Origin: an uncultured Eubacteriales bacterium
GTDB taxonomy: Bacteria > Bacillota_A > Clostridia > Christensenellales > Aristaeellaceae
Assembly (NCBI GenBank): GCA_900313545.1
Contig: OMRS01000041.1
Span: 1 to 19,899, forward strand
Direction of reading: 5' to 3'
Length of the DNA stretch: 19,899 nt
Positions 7,337-14,503 of the stretch are shown piece after piece. The translations under genes and the position numbers were made by a program. Every line of letters begins with the position of its first letter. The stretch's first letter is position 1. The notes beneath the pieces were generated by a model that was given only the letters and a program-made list of their open reading frames with translations, was not told where the DNA came from and made no database searches.

Positions 7337-8322
7337 TGGAGACCCTGTTCGCGTGGATCCTCCGGGCGATCCCCTTCGGCACCATCATCATGTACGGTGC
7401 GCTGGGCGAGATCCTCACGGAAAAATCCGGCAATCTGAACCTGGGCGTTCCCGGCATCATGTACCTGGGCGGTTTTTCCGGTTTTGCGTGCGCCTACCTG
7501 TATGAACACAGCACGGACGCCCCCAATATGGTATTGTGCATGTTCCTGGCCGTCTTTGCGGCCCTGCTTGCCTCCATGCTCGGCGGCCTGCTCTATTCCT
7601 TCCTGACCATCTCCCTTCGCGCCAACCAGAATGTCACCGGACTGACCCTCACCACCTTCGGCATGGGCATCTCCAATTTCTTCGGCGTTTACATCCTGAA
7701 CGGGCGCACCGCCACCCAGTCCCTGGTCTACAAGGTTTTTCAGGCAAAAATCCCCGTGCTGCACACTCTGGGCGTCCCCGGCCAGCTGATCTTCGGATAC
7801 GGATGGATGGTCTATGCGGTGATTGCCCTTGCCGTGGCCATGCACTTCTTCCTGAACAGATCCCACACCGGTCTGAACCTGCGCGCGGTGGGCGAAAGCC
7901 CGGCGACGGCAGACGCCTCCGGCATCCCCGTCGAGCGCTACAAATACGCGGCCACCTGCCTGGGGGCCGGCATCTCGGGGCTGGGCGGGCTGTATTATGT
8001 GCTCGACTACAACCAGGGCATCTGGGCGACCACCGGCCAGATTGAGGCCCTCGGATGGCTGGCGGTCGCGCTGGTGATCTTCACCACCTGGAAACCCCTG
8101 TATGCCATCTGGGGCTCCTACCTGTTCGGGATCCTGTACTGGCTTTACCAGTTCCTGCCCGGAGTCCTGGGCTTCACCATTTCCGGATACGTCACCGACC
8201 TGGCCCAGATGGTCCCCTATGTGGTGACCATCGTGGTGCTGGTCATCACCTCCCTGCACCACAAGCGGGAAAACAACCCTCCCGCCTCGCTGGGCCTGTC
8301 CTATTTCAAGGAGGACCGGTAG
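7336..8322 (+). CDS. ABC transporter permease 2, nucleoside importer
   Basis: A 328-residue membrane protein of the same BPD_transp_2 family (NupQ/YufQ-like), the second channel half. The typical opening LTEKSGNLNLGVPGIMYLGG is seen near residues 28-47, and the coupling loop HTGLNLRAVGESPATADASG lies near residues 178-197. About eight to nine hydrophobic helices are visible. Its ATG shares bases with the TGA of permease 1, and GGGAGGAG precedes it. It is the last gene of the operon, and a clear terminator follows within 40 bases. Confidence 0.92.
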   Translation: METLFAWILRAIPFGTIIMYGALGEILTEKSGNLNLGVPGIMYLGGFSGFACAYLYEHSTDAPNMVLCMFLAVFAALLASMLGGLLYSFLTISLRANQNVTGLTLTTFGMGISNFFGVYILNGRTATQSLVYKVFQAKIPVLHTLGVPGQLIFGYGWMVYAVIALAVAMHFFLNRSHTGLNLRAVGESPATADASGIPVERYKYAATCLGAGISGLGGLYYVLDYNQGIWATTGQIEALGWLAVALVIFTTWKPLYAIWGSYLFGILYWLYQFLPGVLGFTISGYVTDLAQMVPYVVTIVVLVITSLHHKRENNPPASLGLSYFKEDR

Positions 8323-8357
8323 GCGGCGCTCTGCGTTTTGCGCCTTTCCTGCCCGGT

Positions 8358-8391
8358 GGCCTTCCCCTCTTTCGGGGAAGGCCTTTTCTTT
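8358..8391 (+). terminator. Intrinsic terminator of the nucleoside importer operon
   Basis: A perfect ten-base-pair stem, GGCCTTCCCC (8358-8367) with GGGGAAGGCC (8374-8383), loop TCTTTC, followed by TTTTCTTT. Confidence 0.9.
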
Positions 8392-8523
8392 CCCCGCCCG
8401 GCCTTCAGGCATCCGCCGGCGCGGCCCCCCTGCCGGGCCACAGGGCATCCAGCGCCGGAAAGCGGCTGAATCCGCGTTTTGACATTCAGGCAATCCCCCT
8501 TTTCCTGAACACCCGGAAGACGC

Positions 8524-8529
8524 TATAAT
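8524..8529 (+). promoter_or_regulatory. Possible -10 element for the membrane pseudo-esterase gene
   Basis: A perfect TATAAT at 8524-8529, but no good -35 at the usual distance; a TTGACA at about 8479 is too far. If used, transcription would begin near 8536, exactly where a long structured leader starts. An activator may be needed, or the match may be chance. Confidence 0.4.
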
Positions 8530-8534
8530 ATCGA

Positions 8535-8769
8535 CCGGACCCGTGAGGCATTCCCGCACCGGCCCCATACGGCGAAGGTCCGGAGGCTGCCGGGGCACCG
8601 GCGCAGGAAAAGGTCCAGTGCGCGGGAAGATCCGTCCGGCGCGGCCGGACGGCGCGATATCCTGTGCACGGGCACCCGGAACGGCTGCTGTCTGCCCCGC
8701 TTGTCTCACGGGAAGAGGATACATCGCCCGTCAGGGGAAATGCCCCGGCGCGGGAAGAGGAGAAAACGG
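8535..8769 (+). promoter_or_regulatory. Long structured leader upstream of the pseudo-esterase gene
   Basis: About 235 GC-rich bases without a coding region. The stretch opens with CCGGACC (8535-8541), which pairs with GGTCCGG (8577-8583) to close a 35-base internal region. A GCCGG-GGCA-CCGGC hairpin comes next, then a perfect nine-base-pair hairpin CCGTCCGGC-GCG-GCCGGACGG (8632-8652). A GGGG-AAATG-CCCC hairpin lies just before the AAGAGGAG ribosome binding site. There is no T-run after the stems, so they are not terminators. It resembles a cis-regulatory leader, but no known class is recognised. High GC alone can also make such stems. Confidence 0.35.
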
Positions 8770-10740
8770 ATGAGAAAACTGCTGATCGTCGATGATTTTT
8801 TGGTCGCTGCCGTCGCGGCGCTGGGGTATGGCTACGGCGATACCATCGCAAGGCTTTCCGGCTGGTCGGAGCCCATGTGTCTGGCTGCGTGCCTTGTCCT
8901 TGGAATCGTGCTGGAGGAGATCATCTACATGATCGTTTTCAGCAAAACCGTCCAGAGCAGCCCGAAGCTCCGGGCCTTCACCTTTGCCGCGGTCCTGCTC
9001 GTGTTTCTGTCCGCACACTATGCGTCCGTCCGCTGGATGGGGGTATCCATGCTGGACTATCTGGCGGAGGAGTTCATGTACGTGGTGGGCCTGCCGATTC
9101 TCGGCTTTTTCATCAACCTGGTGCTTCGCGTCCTCCGCGTCCGGAAAATCCGCAGCCTTTACGAGGACGGAAGCCGGGGCTTCACCTTTACCCTTGAAAA
9201 AAAGGACATCGAGGACATCAACCAGGAGAACCGCCGCGTCCACGGGGAATACGAGGCCGATTGCGCGGTCAGGACGAAAAGCGGCATCTATGTCGGGGAA
9301 AAGACCGGGAAATCCATCCTCTATGCCGGGATTCCCTACGCCAGGCCGCCGGTGGGCAGCCTCAGGTGGAAGGCTCCCGAACCGCTTCCCCCGTCCCAGG
9401 CCGTCTTTGAGGCGCGGAATTTCGGGGCCTCGGCCATCCAGGTCGAGCACAGCGGCTCGATCATCCAGTACCACCGCCAGAGCGAGGACTGCCTGACCCT
9501 GAACATCAGCATTCCCGCCGCGCAGTCGGAAACCCCGAGGCCGGTCCTCGTGCTGTTTCATCCCGGGGACTTTACCTGCGGGGGATCCGTCAATCCGCTG
9601 ATGTACGGGGGCGATTACGTGGGCCGCCACCCGGAGACGGTGGTCGTCAGCTTCAATTACCGCCTCGGCATTTTCGGCTTTATCGATTTTTCGGAGGTTC
9701 CCGGCGGGGAAGCCTTCCCGGACACCCTGAACCTCGGGCTGCTCGACCAGATCGCCGCGCTCAAATGGATCCGGGAGAACATCTCCGCCTTCGGCGGGGA
9801 CCCCGGCCAGGTCACGGTGCTCGGCTTTGAATCCGGCGCCACGTCCATCCTGCTGCTGGCCGCCTGCCCCCAGGCGAAGGGGCTGTTCCGGAAAGCCTTC
9901 CTCTTCAACGGCGGCCCGGTGTTCGCCTATGACACGCCGGAGGCCTCCAGGGCCCTGGCCAAAAGCCTGCTGAAGGAAACGAAGACATCGACGATGGAGG
10001 AGCTGTGCCGTCTTGATACGCAGACCCTGAAGGACGCCTCGCAGAAGCTCTGGGACAGCATGTGCGCGCCGACCTGCGACGCAAAGCTGATCCCCGCTGA
10101 CGTGTACCAGGCCTTCCGGGAGGGCGCCGCCTCGGGAATCGACATGATCCTCGGCATCCCCAGCAGGGAAATGCCGGTCCTCAAATCCCTCGTGGGCAGT
10201 CAGAGGTACATGGCGGGGGTCTTCTCCTTTGCCGCCGACATGCGGAACGACCTGGACGACGCCGCTTCCCGCGCGGTACAGGCGGTTCTCGAGGCGCAGA
10301 GCGCATCCTCCGATCGGCTTGAGGCGATGTCCCGGCTCACCGAGCAGTGGCTCGGCCTGTGCATCTACCGCTGCGCGGCAAGGCTGGCGGAGGGCGGGAA
10401 TCCGGTGCACCTCATGTACTGGGCCGAAAAGCCCCTGATCGACAATCTGGGTTCGGGCACGGTCGATGCGGCGGCGGCGCTGCTCGGGAACCGGGAAGCG
10501 CTGCAGATGTACGGCAACGTGCTGAACGCGGACATCTCCGAGACACTCCAGGCCCTTCTGCTGAAGTTTGTCACGGGGGAGCCCCTGCAGCTGTACCCCA
10601 ATGAGATCAGGGGCATCGACGCCTTCCGGTGGGAGCCCTTCCCCCAGGCGCTCATCGTATCGGACGGGAAGCTTTCCTGCGGGCCGCTGGCGGACAGGCT
10701 CACGGAGGTCCGGGAGCTGCTGCGCCAGGCCCTGTCCTGA
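8770..10740 (+). CDS. Membrane-anchored carboxylesterase type B-like protein, probably catalytically dead
   Basis: A 656-residue protein. Residues ~8-122 hold four hydrophobic helices (about 8-28, 36-57, 68-84, 103-122), and the Arg-rich segment RVLRVRKIR after the last one suggests a cytoplasmic C-terminus. Residues ~160-655 follow the carboxylesterase type B fold: YAGIPYARPPVGSLRW (185-200), SEDCLTLNI (238-246), VVVSFNYRLGIFGF (291-304), and NLGLLDQIAALKWIRENI (321-338) with FGGDP (341-345). The catalytic motifs are altered. The oxyanion HGGGF is HPGDF (264-268), and GESAGA is GFESGA (352-357), putting Glu354 where the nucleophile Ser belongs. Thr564 sits where the catalytic His is expected. 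Glu467 of the third triad position seems kept. The ATG at 8770 follows AAGAGGAG; upstream in-frame starts would add a basic, unlikely extension. The role is unknown; a binding or scaffold function like that of neuroligin-type homologues is inference. Confidence 0.85.
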   Translation: MRKLLIVDDFLVAAVAALGYGYGDTIARLSGWSEPMCLAACLVLGIVLEEIIYMIVFSKTVQSSPKLRAFTFAAVLLVFLSAHYASVRWMGVSMLDYLAEEFMYVVGLPILGFFINLVLRVLRVRKIRSLYEDGSRGFTFTLEKKDIEDINQENRRVHGEYEADCAVRTKSGIYVGEKTGKSILYAGIPYARPPVGSLRWKAPEPLPPSQAVFEARNFGASAIQVEHSGSIIQYHRQSEDCLTLNISIPAAQSETPRPVLVLFHPGDFTCGGSVNPLMYGGDYVGRHPETVVVSFNYRLGIFGFIDFSEVPGGEAFPDTLNLGLLDQIAALKWIRENISAFGGDPGQVTVLGFESGATSILLLAACPQAKGLFRKAFLFNGGPVFAYDTPEASRALAKSLLKETKTSTMEELCRLDTQTLKDASQKLWDSMCAPTCDAKLIPADVYQAFREGAASGIDMILGIPSREMPVLKSLVGSQRYMAGVFSFAADMRNDLDDAASRAVQAVLEAQSASSDRLEAMSRLTEQWLGLCIYRCAARLAEGGNPVHLMYWAEKPLIDNLGSGTVDAAAALLGNREALQMYGNVLNADISETLQALLLKFVTGEPLQLYPNEIRGIDAFRWEPFPQALIVSDGKLSCGPLADRLTEVRELLRQALS

Positions 10741-10778
10741 GGCGGCAGGGCCCGCCTCAGGCGGTTTCATATGACGCA

Positions 10779-10814
10779 AACAGGCTGCACGCATGTGCAG
10801 CCTGTTGCTTTTTC
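10779..10814 (+). terminator. Terminator between convergent pseudo-esterase and aldolase genes
   Basis: A 12-base-pair stem, AACAGGCTGCAC (10779-10790) with GTGCAGCCTGTT (10795-10806), loop GCAT, then GCTTTTTC on the plus strand. On the minus strand the stem is followed only by TGCG, so termination of the sugar operon here would be weaker. Confidence 0.85.
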
Positions 10815-10817
10815 AGT

Positions 10818-11687
10818 TCAGTCCAGTCCCGCGAAGATCCTCATGGCGTGTTTGATGTCCTGCTTCATGGCCTCCCGCGCCGCCATGGAGACCGTGGAGA
10901 AGAACAGCGGCGTCCCCTGGTCCTTCATCGCCTGGATGGCCTGCTCCGCGGCCAGGCCTGCCGCCTTGTCCATGTAGGTGAAGTAGTTGATCTTCCGCAC
11001 GCCGGCCCTGACCGCCTCATGGAAGCCCTCCGGGCTGACGCCGGATCCGCCGTGCATGACCACCGGCACATTCCCGGTGGCCCGCCTCACGTTCCGCACC
11101 ACATCGAAATCGAGGCGGGGCGCCTTGAGATAGATCCCGTGGGTGGTGCCAAACGAGCAGGCCAGCGCGTCGATCCCCGTCTCCCGGACAAAGGCCGCCG
11201 CCTGGTCCGGATCGGTATAGATCTTGGTCTCATCTCCTTCCCCGCTGCCGTCCCCGGCGCCGGATTCGCGCCGGCCCATGGACCCCAGCTCCGCCTCCAC
11301 GCCGGCGCCGTAGCGGGAGGCCATTTCCACAGCCATGCGGGTGTTTGTCAGGTTCTCCTCATAGGGCAGCACGGAGCCGTCATACATGATGCCCGTGAAC
11401 CCCATATCCAGGGCTTCCTTCAGGTAGTCCATGTCCTCGCCGTGGTCCAGGTGGACACACACCGGGACCCGTGCCTCCCCGGCCGCGCGGACCATGACCG
11501 GGCCGATCAGCCGCAGCCGGATCCAGGGCTCATGCACCTGGGCGAACTGCAGGATCACCGGCAGCTCCAGCTCCTCCGCCGCCGCGATGATCCCCTCCAG
11601 GGATTCCAGATTGGCCGCGTTGAACGCGCCCACGGCAATGCCGCGCTCCTGCGCGGTTGCCAGAATGTCCTTCAGTGTTACAAGCAT
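10818..11687 (-). CDS. Class II (zinc) aldolase, fructose-/tagatose-bisphosphate aldolase family
   Basis: A 289-residue cytoplasmic enzyme of the class II aldolase family, which splits a phosphorylated ketose into dihydroxyacetone phosphate and an aldehyde. Visible landmarks are GAFNAANLESLEGII (20-34), the H79-x-D81-H82-G motif with catalytic Asp81 and a zinc His, VEAELG (130-135), SFGTTHGIY with His183, and VMHGGSGV with His212. The phosphate-binding segment near 230-240 reads KINYFTYMDKA, where family members usually have KIN..TD, which hints at a different substrate. The start at 11687 overlaps the kinase gene by ten bases and has a GGAAGAG site. An alternative ATG at 11705 would add six residues. 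It is the last gene of the sugar operon. Confidence 0.9.
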   Translation of the reverse strand: MLVTLKDILATAQERGIAVGAFNAANLESLEGIIAAAEELELPVILQFAQVHEPWIRLRLIGPVMVRAAGEARVPVCVHLDHGEDMDYLKEALDMGFTGIMYDGSVLPYEENLTNTRMAVEMASRYGAGVEAELGSMGRRESGAGDGSGEGDETKIYTDPDQAAAFVRETGIDALACSFGTTHGIYLKAPRLDFDVVRNVRRATGNVPVVMHGGSGVSPEGFHEAVRAGVRKINYFTYMDKAAGLAAEQAIQAMKDQGTPLFFSTVSMAAREAMKQDIKHAMRIFAGLD

Positions 11688-12790
11688 GCGATCTCTTCCT
11701 TCCATCTGTTGTTGTCGATGATCTCCGCCAGCTTGTCCAGCGGCAGCAGGCCGCTGACGGGATCCATGGTTCTCACCGAGCACGCACCCTCCGCGCTGGC
11801 CAGCAGGGCGCAGCGGCGGGGAGGCAGCCCGCGGCGCACGGCCGCCAGGAATGCGGCGATGCTCACGTCCCCGGCGCCCGTGGCCGAGACCACATGGCCC
11901 GCCGGGAAGCTGTCCACCTTTCCCTCCTGCCGGGCCCAGGCCCGGACATCCAGGCCCAGGTTGCGCCCGGTTTCCCGCAGGCGCCCCTCCCCTGCGGTGG
12001 CATAGACCATGCCCGACACGCCGCACTTGACCACCGCCGCCGCGCAGCCCATGTCCAGCATCCTTTGGGCCAGGGGCATGGCCTCCCCGTCAAGGTCCAG
12101 GTTCAGGGTGACATCCTGTCCCCCCGCGCTCAGGCGCTTCCAGCGGGGCAGGTCCGTCATGCAGCACAGCTCCTCAAAGCTCGGCACGAAAAAGTCCACC
12201 AGGGGAAGCACCTCCCGGAGGTACGCCTCCCAGTCGGTGTCCGTATCCGGATCGATCATGGCCATGTCCAGGCTGGTGGCCACGCCCAGGCGCCTTGCAC
12301 GCAGCAGGAGCTTTTTCATCTCCTCCGGCTGCCCCATGCGCCGCATCAGGGGCGGGTACCCGAAGTGCAGGATGGCGGCCCCTTTCAGGGTTTCATCCGG
12401 CACATCCTCCGCGCAGAAGGTGTCATTGGCTCCCGGATCATGCAGGAACATCCGGTTGATGCCCGGGAAATTGAGGACCACGGTATAGCTGGTGCGGTCC
12501 GACGCGCTTTCAATCAGCCCGCCGCCGGCCCCGTAGGACTTCAGGATCCCGCTGAGCATGCCTCCGAACTCGTCCCGTCCGATCTTGCTCACAAGCGCGG
12601 CATCCTCGCCGATGGCCCTGAGCGCCAGGCCTGTATTGGAGACGCTGCCGCCCGCGGTCACCGAAATGCCCCGGGTATGGAGCAGGCACCCCGGGAACAG
12701 GACCTGGTCCACCCGTTCAAAGAGGCGGTCTCCGGGGATCACCGGGGTCAGATCGAAGCTGATATGGCCTGCCGCCACAATTCTTCCCAT
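11678..12790 (-). CDS. PfkB-family carbohydrate kinase
   Basis: A 370-residue ribokinase/PfkB-fold sugar kinase. N-terminal substrate residues lie in AAGHISFDLTPVIPG (6-20), the first PfkB signature region is TAGGSVSNTGLAL with IGEDAALVSKIGRDEFG (45-76), and the second signature is SATGAGDVSIAAFLAAV (302-318) with catalytic base Asp308 in GAGD. This family transfers phosphate from ATP to a sugar hydroxyl. Between isomerase and aldolase it most simply phosphorylates the ketose made by the isomerase. It is longer than typical PfkB enzymes (~310) because of insertions around 210-235 and 270-295. A GAGAGGAGAG run precedes the ATG. The exact sugar is not evident from sequence. Confidence 0.9.
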   Translation of the reverse strand: MGRIVAAGHISFDLTPVIPGDRLFERVDQVLFPGCLLHTRGISVTAGGSVSNTGLALRAIGEDAALVSKIGRDEFGGMLSGILKSYGAGGGLIESASDRTSYTVVLNFPGINRMFLHDPGANDTFCAEDVPDETLKGAAILHFGYPPLMRRMGQPEEMKKLLLRARRLGVATSLDMAMIDPDTDTDWEAYLREVLPLVDFFVPSFEELCCMTDLPRWKRLSAGGQDVTLNLDLDGEAMPLAQRMLDMGCAAAVVKCGVSGMVYATAGEGRLRETGRNLGLDVRAWARQEGKVDSFPAGHVVSATGAGDVSIAAFLAAVRRGLPPRRCALLASAEGACSVRTMDPVSGLLPLDKLAEIIDNNRWKEEIACL

Positions 12791-12814
12791 GCTCTCCTCT
12801 CCCTTCCTTCCCCG

Positions 12815-13489
12815 TCAGAGGCGCCCGTACTCGTTGCACAGCGGGCAGATCATGACCTCGTCCTCCTCGATGTGCGCGTAGCGGAGGGTCCGCTCCAGGA
12901 AATAGTTGTCCGTCCGGTCGTCATTGACCCGGGAGACCTCCCCGGCAACCAGGCTCCCGCTTCCCGGCACGGGCCCGAACACGTGGGCAAGGTAGGGCGT
13001 CAGGGTCACCGAATTGCCCGGGGTGATCTCCACGGGCTCCCCGGCCTTCAGGCAGACCTTCCGGCCGTCCATGCGGACCTGGACATCCGTGCTCAGCTCC
13101 CGCCCGTCCCGCTCGGTGTTCCACATGCGCACCTGCAGCCGTCCCGCACGGCAGATGATGTCCTCGGTTTTGAACACGTGGTAGTGCTTGGGCAGGCGCT
13201 GCCCGTCCTGCATCAGAATCAGTTTCTCGCAGTAGGGAACGCCGATCTCGGGCGCGGTGATGCATCCGTTGCGCACCGTATAGAGCACCGCGCCCACATG
13301 CGCAAAGTCGTCCATGCCAAAGTCCGTCACGTCCCAGCCCAGCATGACGCGGCGGATGACGTCCAGGTTCCCGGTCTCCTTCTGCCAGCGGGGGATGTCC
13401 CAGTCCGCCATGTCCGGCAGCGCCATCCCCTTTTCCTTCAGGAGCTCCCTGGCCCAGACGATGGCGCGGTTGATTTCAGATCGTTTCAT
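12815..13489 (-). CDS. D-lyxose/D-mannose-type sugar isomerase (cupin fold)
   Basis: A 224-residue metal-dependent cupin of the D-lyxose ketol-isomerase family, which interconverts aldoses such as D-lyxose or D-mannose with the ketoses D-xylulose or D-fructose. The metal site is seen in KHYHVFKTEDII (101-112), giving His102, His104 and Glu109, with a fourth ligand His169 in YLAHVFGP. The opening MKRSEINRAIVWARELLKEKG and PRWQKE are typical of the family. I use ATG 13489, since GGAGGGG lies just upstream; an in-frame ATG at 13516 lies before the terminator hairpin and ribosome binding site. Two Cys residues near the end (CPLC) are a minor oddity. Placed directly after the ABC genes, it should act first on the imported sugar. 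Confidence 0.88.
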   Translation of the reverse strand: MKRSEINRAIVWARELLKEKGMALPDMADWDIPRWQKETGNLDVIRRVMLGWDVTDFGMDDFAHVGAVLYTVRNGCITAPEIGVPYCEKLILMQDGQRLPKHYHVFKTEDIICRAGRLQVRMWNTERDGRELSTDVQVRMDGRKVCLKAGEPVEITPGNSVTLTPYLAHVFGPVPGSGSLVAGEVSRVNDDRTDNYFLERTLRYAHIEEDEVMICPLCNEYGRL

Positions 13490-13502
13490 AGCCCCTCCGT
13501 TT

Positions 13503-13530
13503 AAAAAAGGCCGCACGGAAGCGTGCGGCC
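13503..13530 (-). terminator. Intrinsic terminator between permease and isomerase genes
   Basis: On the minus strand: GGCCGCACG, loop CTTC, CGTGCGGCC, then TTTTTTAAA. The nine-base-pair stem is perfect and the T-run complete. It lies directly before the isomerase ribosome binding site, so it can only be partial, or regulated, if the enzymes are read from the transporter promoter. Confidence 0.88.
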
Positions 13531-13546
13531 ATAAATCGGTCCATTT

Positions 13547-14503
13547 TTACTTGGATTTCTTGGTGCTGCGCAGGAAGTCAACATACACGGCCAGAAGGAT
13601 GACCGCGCCCTTGATGATGTACTGCCAGTCGGAGTTGACGCCCATCAGGTTCAGTCCGTTGTTCAGGATGCCGATGATCAGCACGCCGATCAGCGTGCCG
13701 CCCAGTTTGCCCGAACCGCCGGCCATGGAGGTGCCGCCCACGACGACAGCCGCGATGGCGTCCATTTCCGCACCGTCACCGGAGGTACAGGTTCCGGAGT
13801 ACAGGCGGGAGGCGATGGTGATGCCGGCAAGGCCGGCCATCAGGCCGCTGAAGGAATACACGGTGAATTTCACCTTTGCGGTGCTGATGCCGGAGAATCT
13901 GGCCGCGGTGTCATTGCCGCCCACGGCGTACACGTGACGGCCCATGCGGGTGCGGTTGAGGAACAGCACGGCAATGATGAACACCAGGGTCATGGTCACC
14001 ACGGGGGTGGGCACGGGGCCCACATAGCCGGCGCCCAGGAACTTCCAGGCATCGGTCATGCAGCGGATGGGCTTGCCGCCGGAATACACGTAGGCGATGC
14101 CCTTGGCGATGTTCATGGAGGCCAGTGTCACGATGAAGGGCGGGATCTTGGTCAGAGCGATGATCAGGCCGTTGCACAGACCGAAGAGCAGGCCGGACAG
14201 GATGCCGATGAGGATGCCCACGATCTCGGGCATGCCGCCCCAGACCACGGCCGCGGCGCCAAGCACGCCGGACATGGCGATGATGGAGCCCACGGACAGG
14301 TCAATGCCGCCCAGAATGATGACCATGGTCATGCCGCAGGCCAGCATCAGGTTGGTGGAGGACTGGCGCAGCACGTTGAAGACGTTGGTCTGCGTCAGGA
14401 AGGTTTTGTGTGTGGTCGGGAAAATGTAAAGGAACAGAATCATCGCGCCCAGCGCGCAGATGATTCCGAGGTTGTCGACAAGATATCTTTTGACGCTCTT
14501 CAT
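13547..14503 (-). CDS. RbsC-like sugar ABC transporter permease
   Basis: A 318-residue membrane permease of the BPD_transp_2 family in the ribose/galactose/xylose (CUT2) group, which forms a homodimeric sugar channel. Landmarks are NLMLACGMTMVIILGGIDLS followed by VGSIIAMSG (about 50-80), IPPFIVTLASMNIAKGIAYV, the cytoplasmic coupling loop GRHVYAVGGNDTAARFSGI, and the end motif NNGLNLMGVNSDWQYIIKG. About eight to ten helices are visible. It overlaps the ATPase gene by four bases (ATGA type), so the two are translationally coupled. One permease with a double ATPase fits the CUT2 stoichiometry. Confidence 0.94.
   Translation of the reverse strand: MKSVKRYLVDNLGIICALGAMILFLYIFPTTHKTFLTQTNVFNVLRQSSTNLMLACGMTMVIILGGIDLSVGSIIAMSGVLGAAAVVWGGMPEIVGILIGILSGLLFGLCNGLIIALTKIPPFIVTLASMNIAKGIAYVYSGGKPIRCMTDAWKFLGAGYVGPVPTPVVTMTLVFIIAVLFLNRTRMGRHVYAVGGNDTAARFSGISTAKVKFTVYSFSGLMAGLAGITIASRLYSGTCTSGDGAEMDAIAAVVVGGTSMAGGSGKLGGTLIGVLIIGILNNGLNLMGVNSDWQYIIKGAVILLAVYVDFLRSTKKSK

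Noticed and set aside
8731..10794. A 687-codon minus-strand open frame opposite the pseudo-esterase
   Set aside because: It is a composition-driven shadow. The plus-strand frame carries recognisable esterase motifs and a good ribosome binding site, while this one has none.
11657..13504. A 615-codon plus-strand open frame opposite kinase and isomerase
   Set aside because: It spans two well-recognised genes on the other strand, including their intergenic gap, and has no domain signature.
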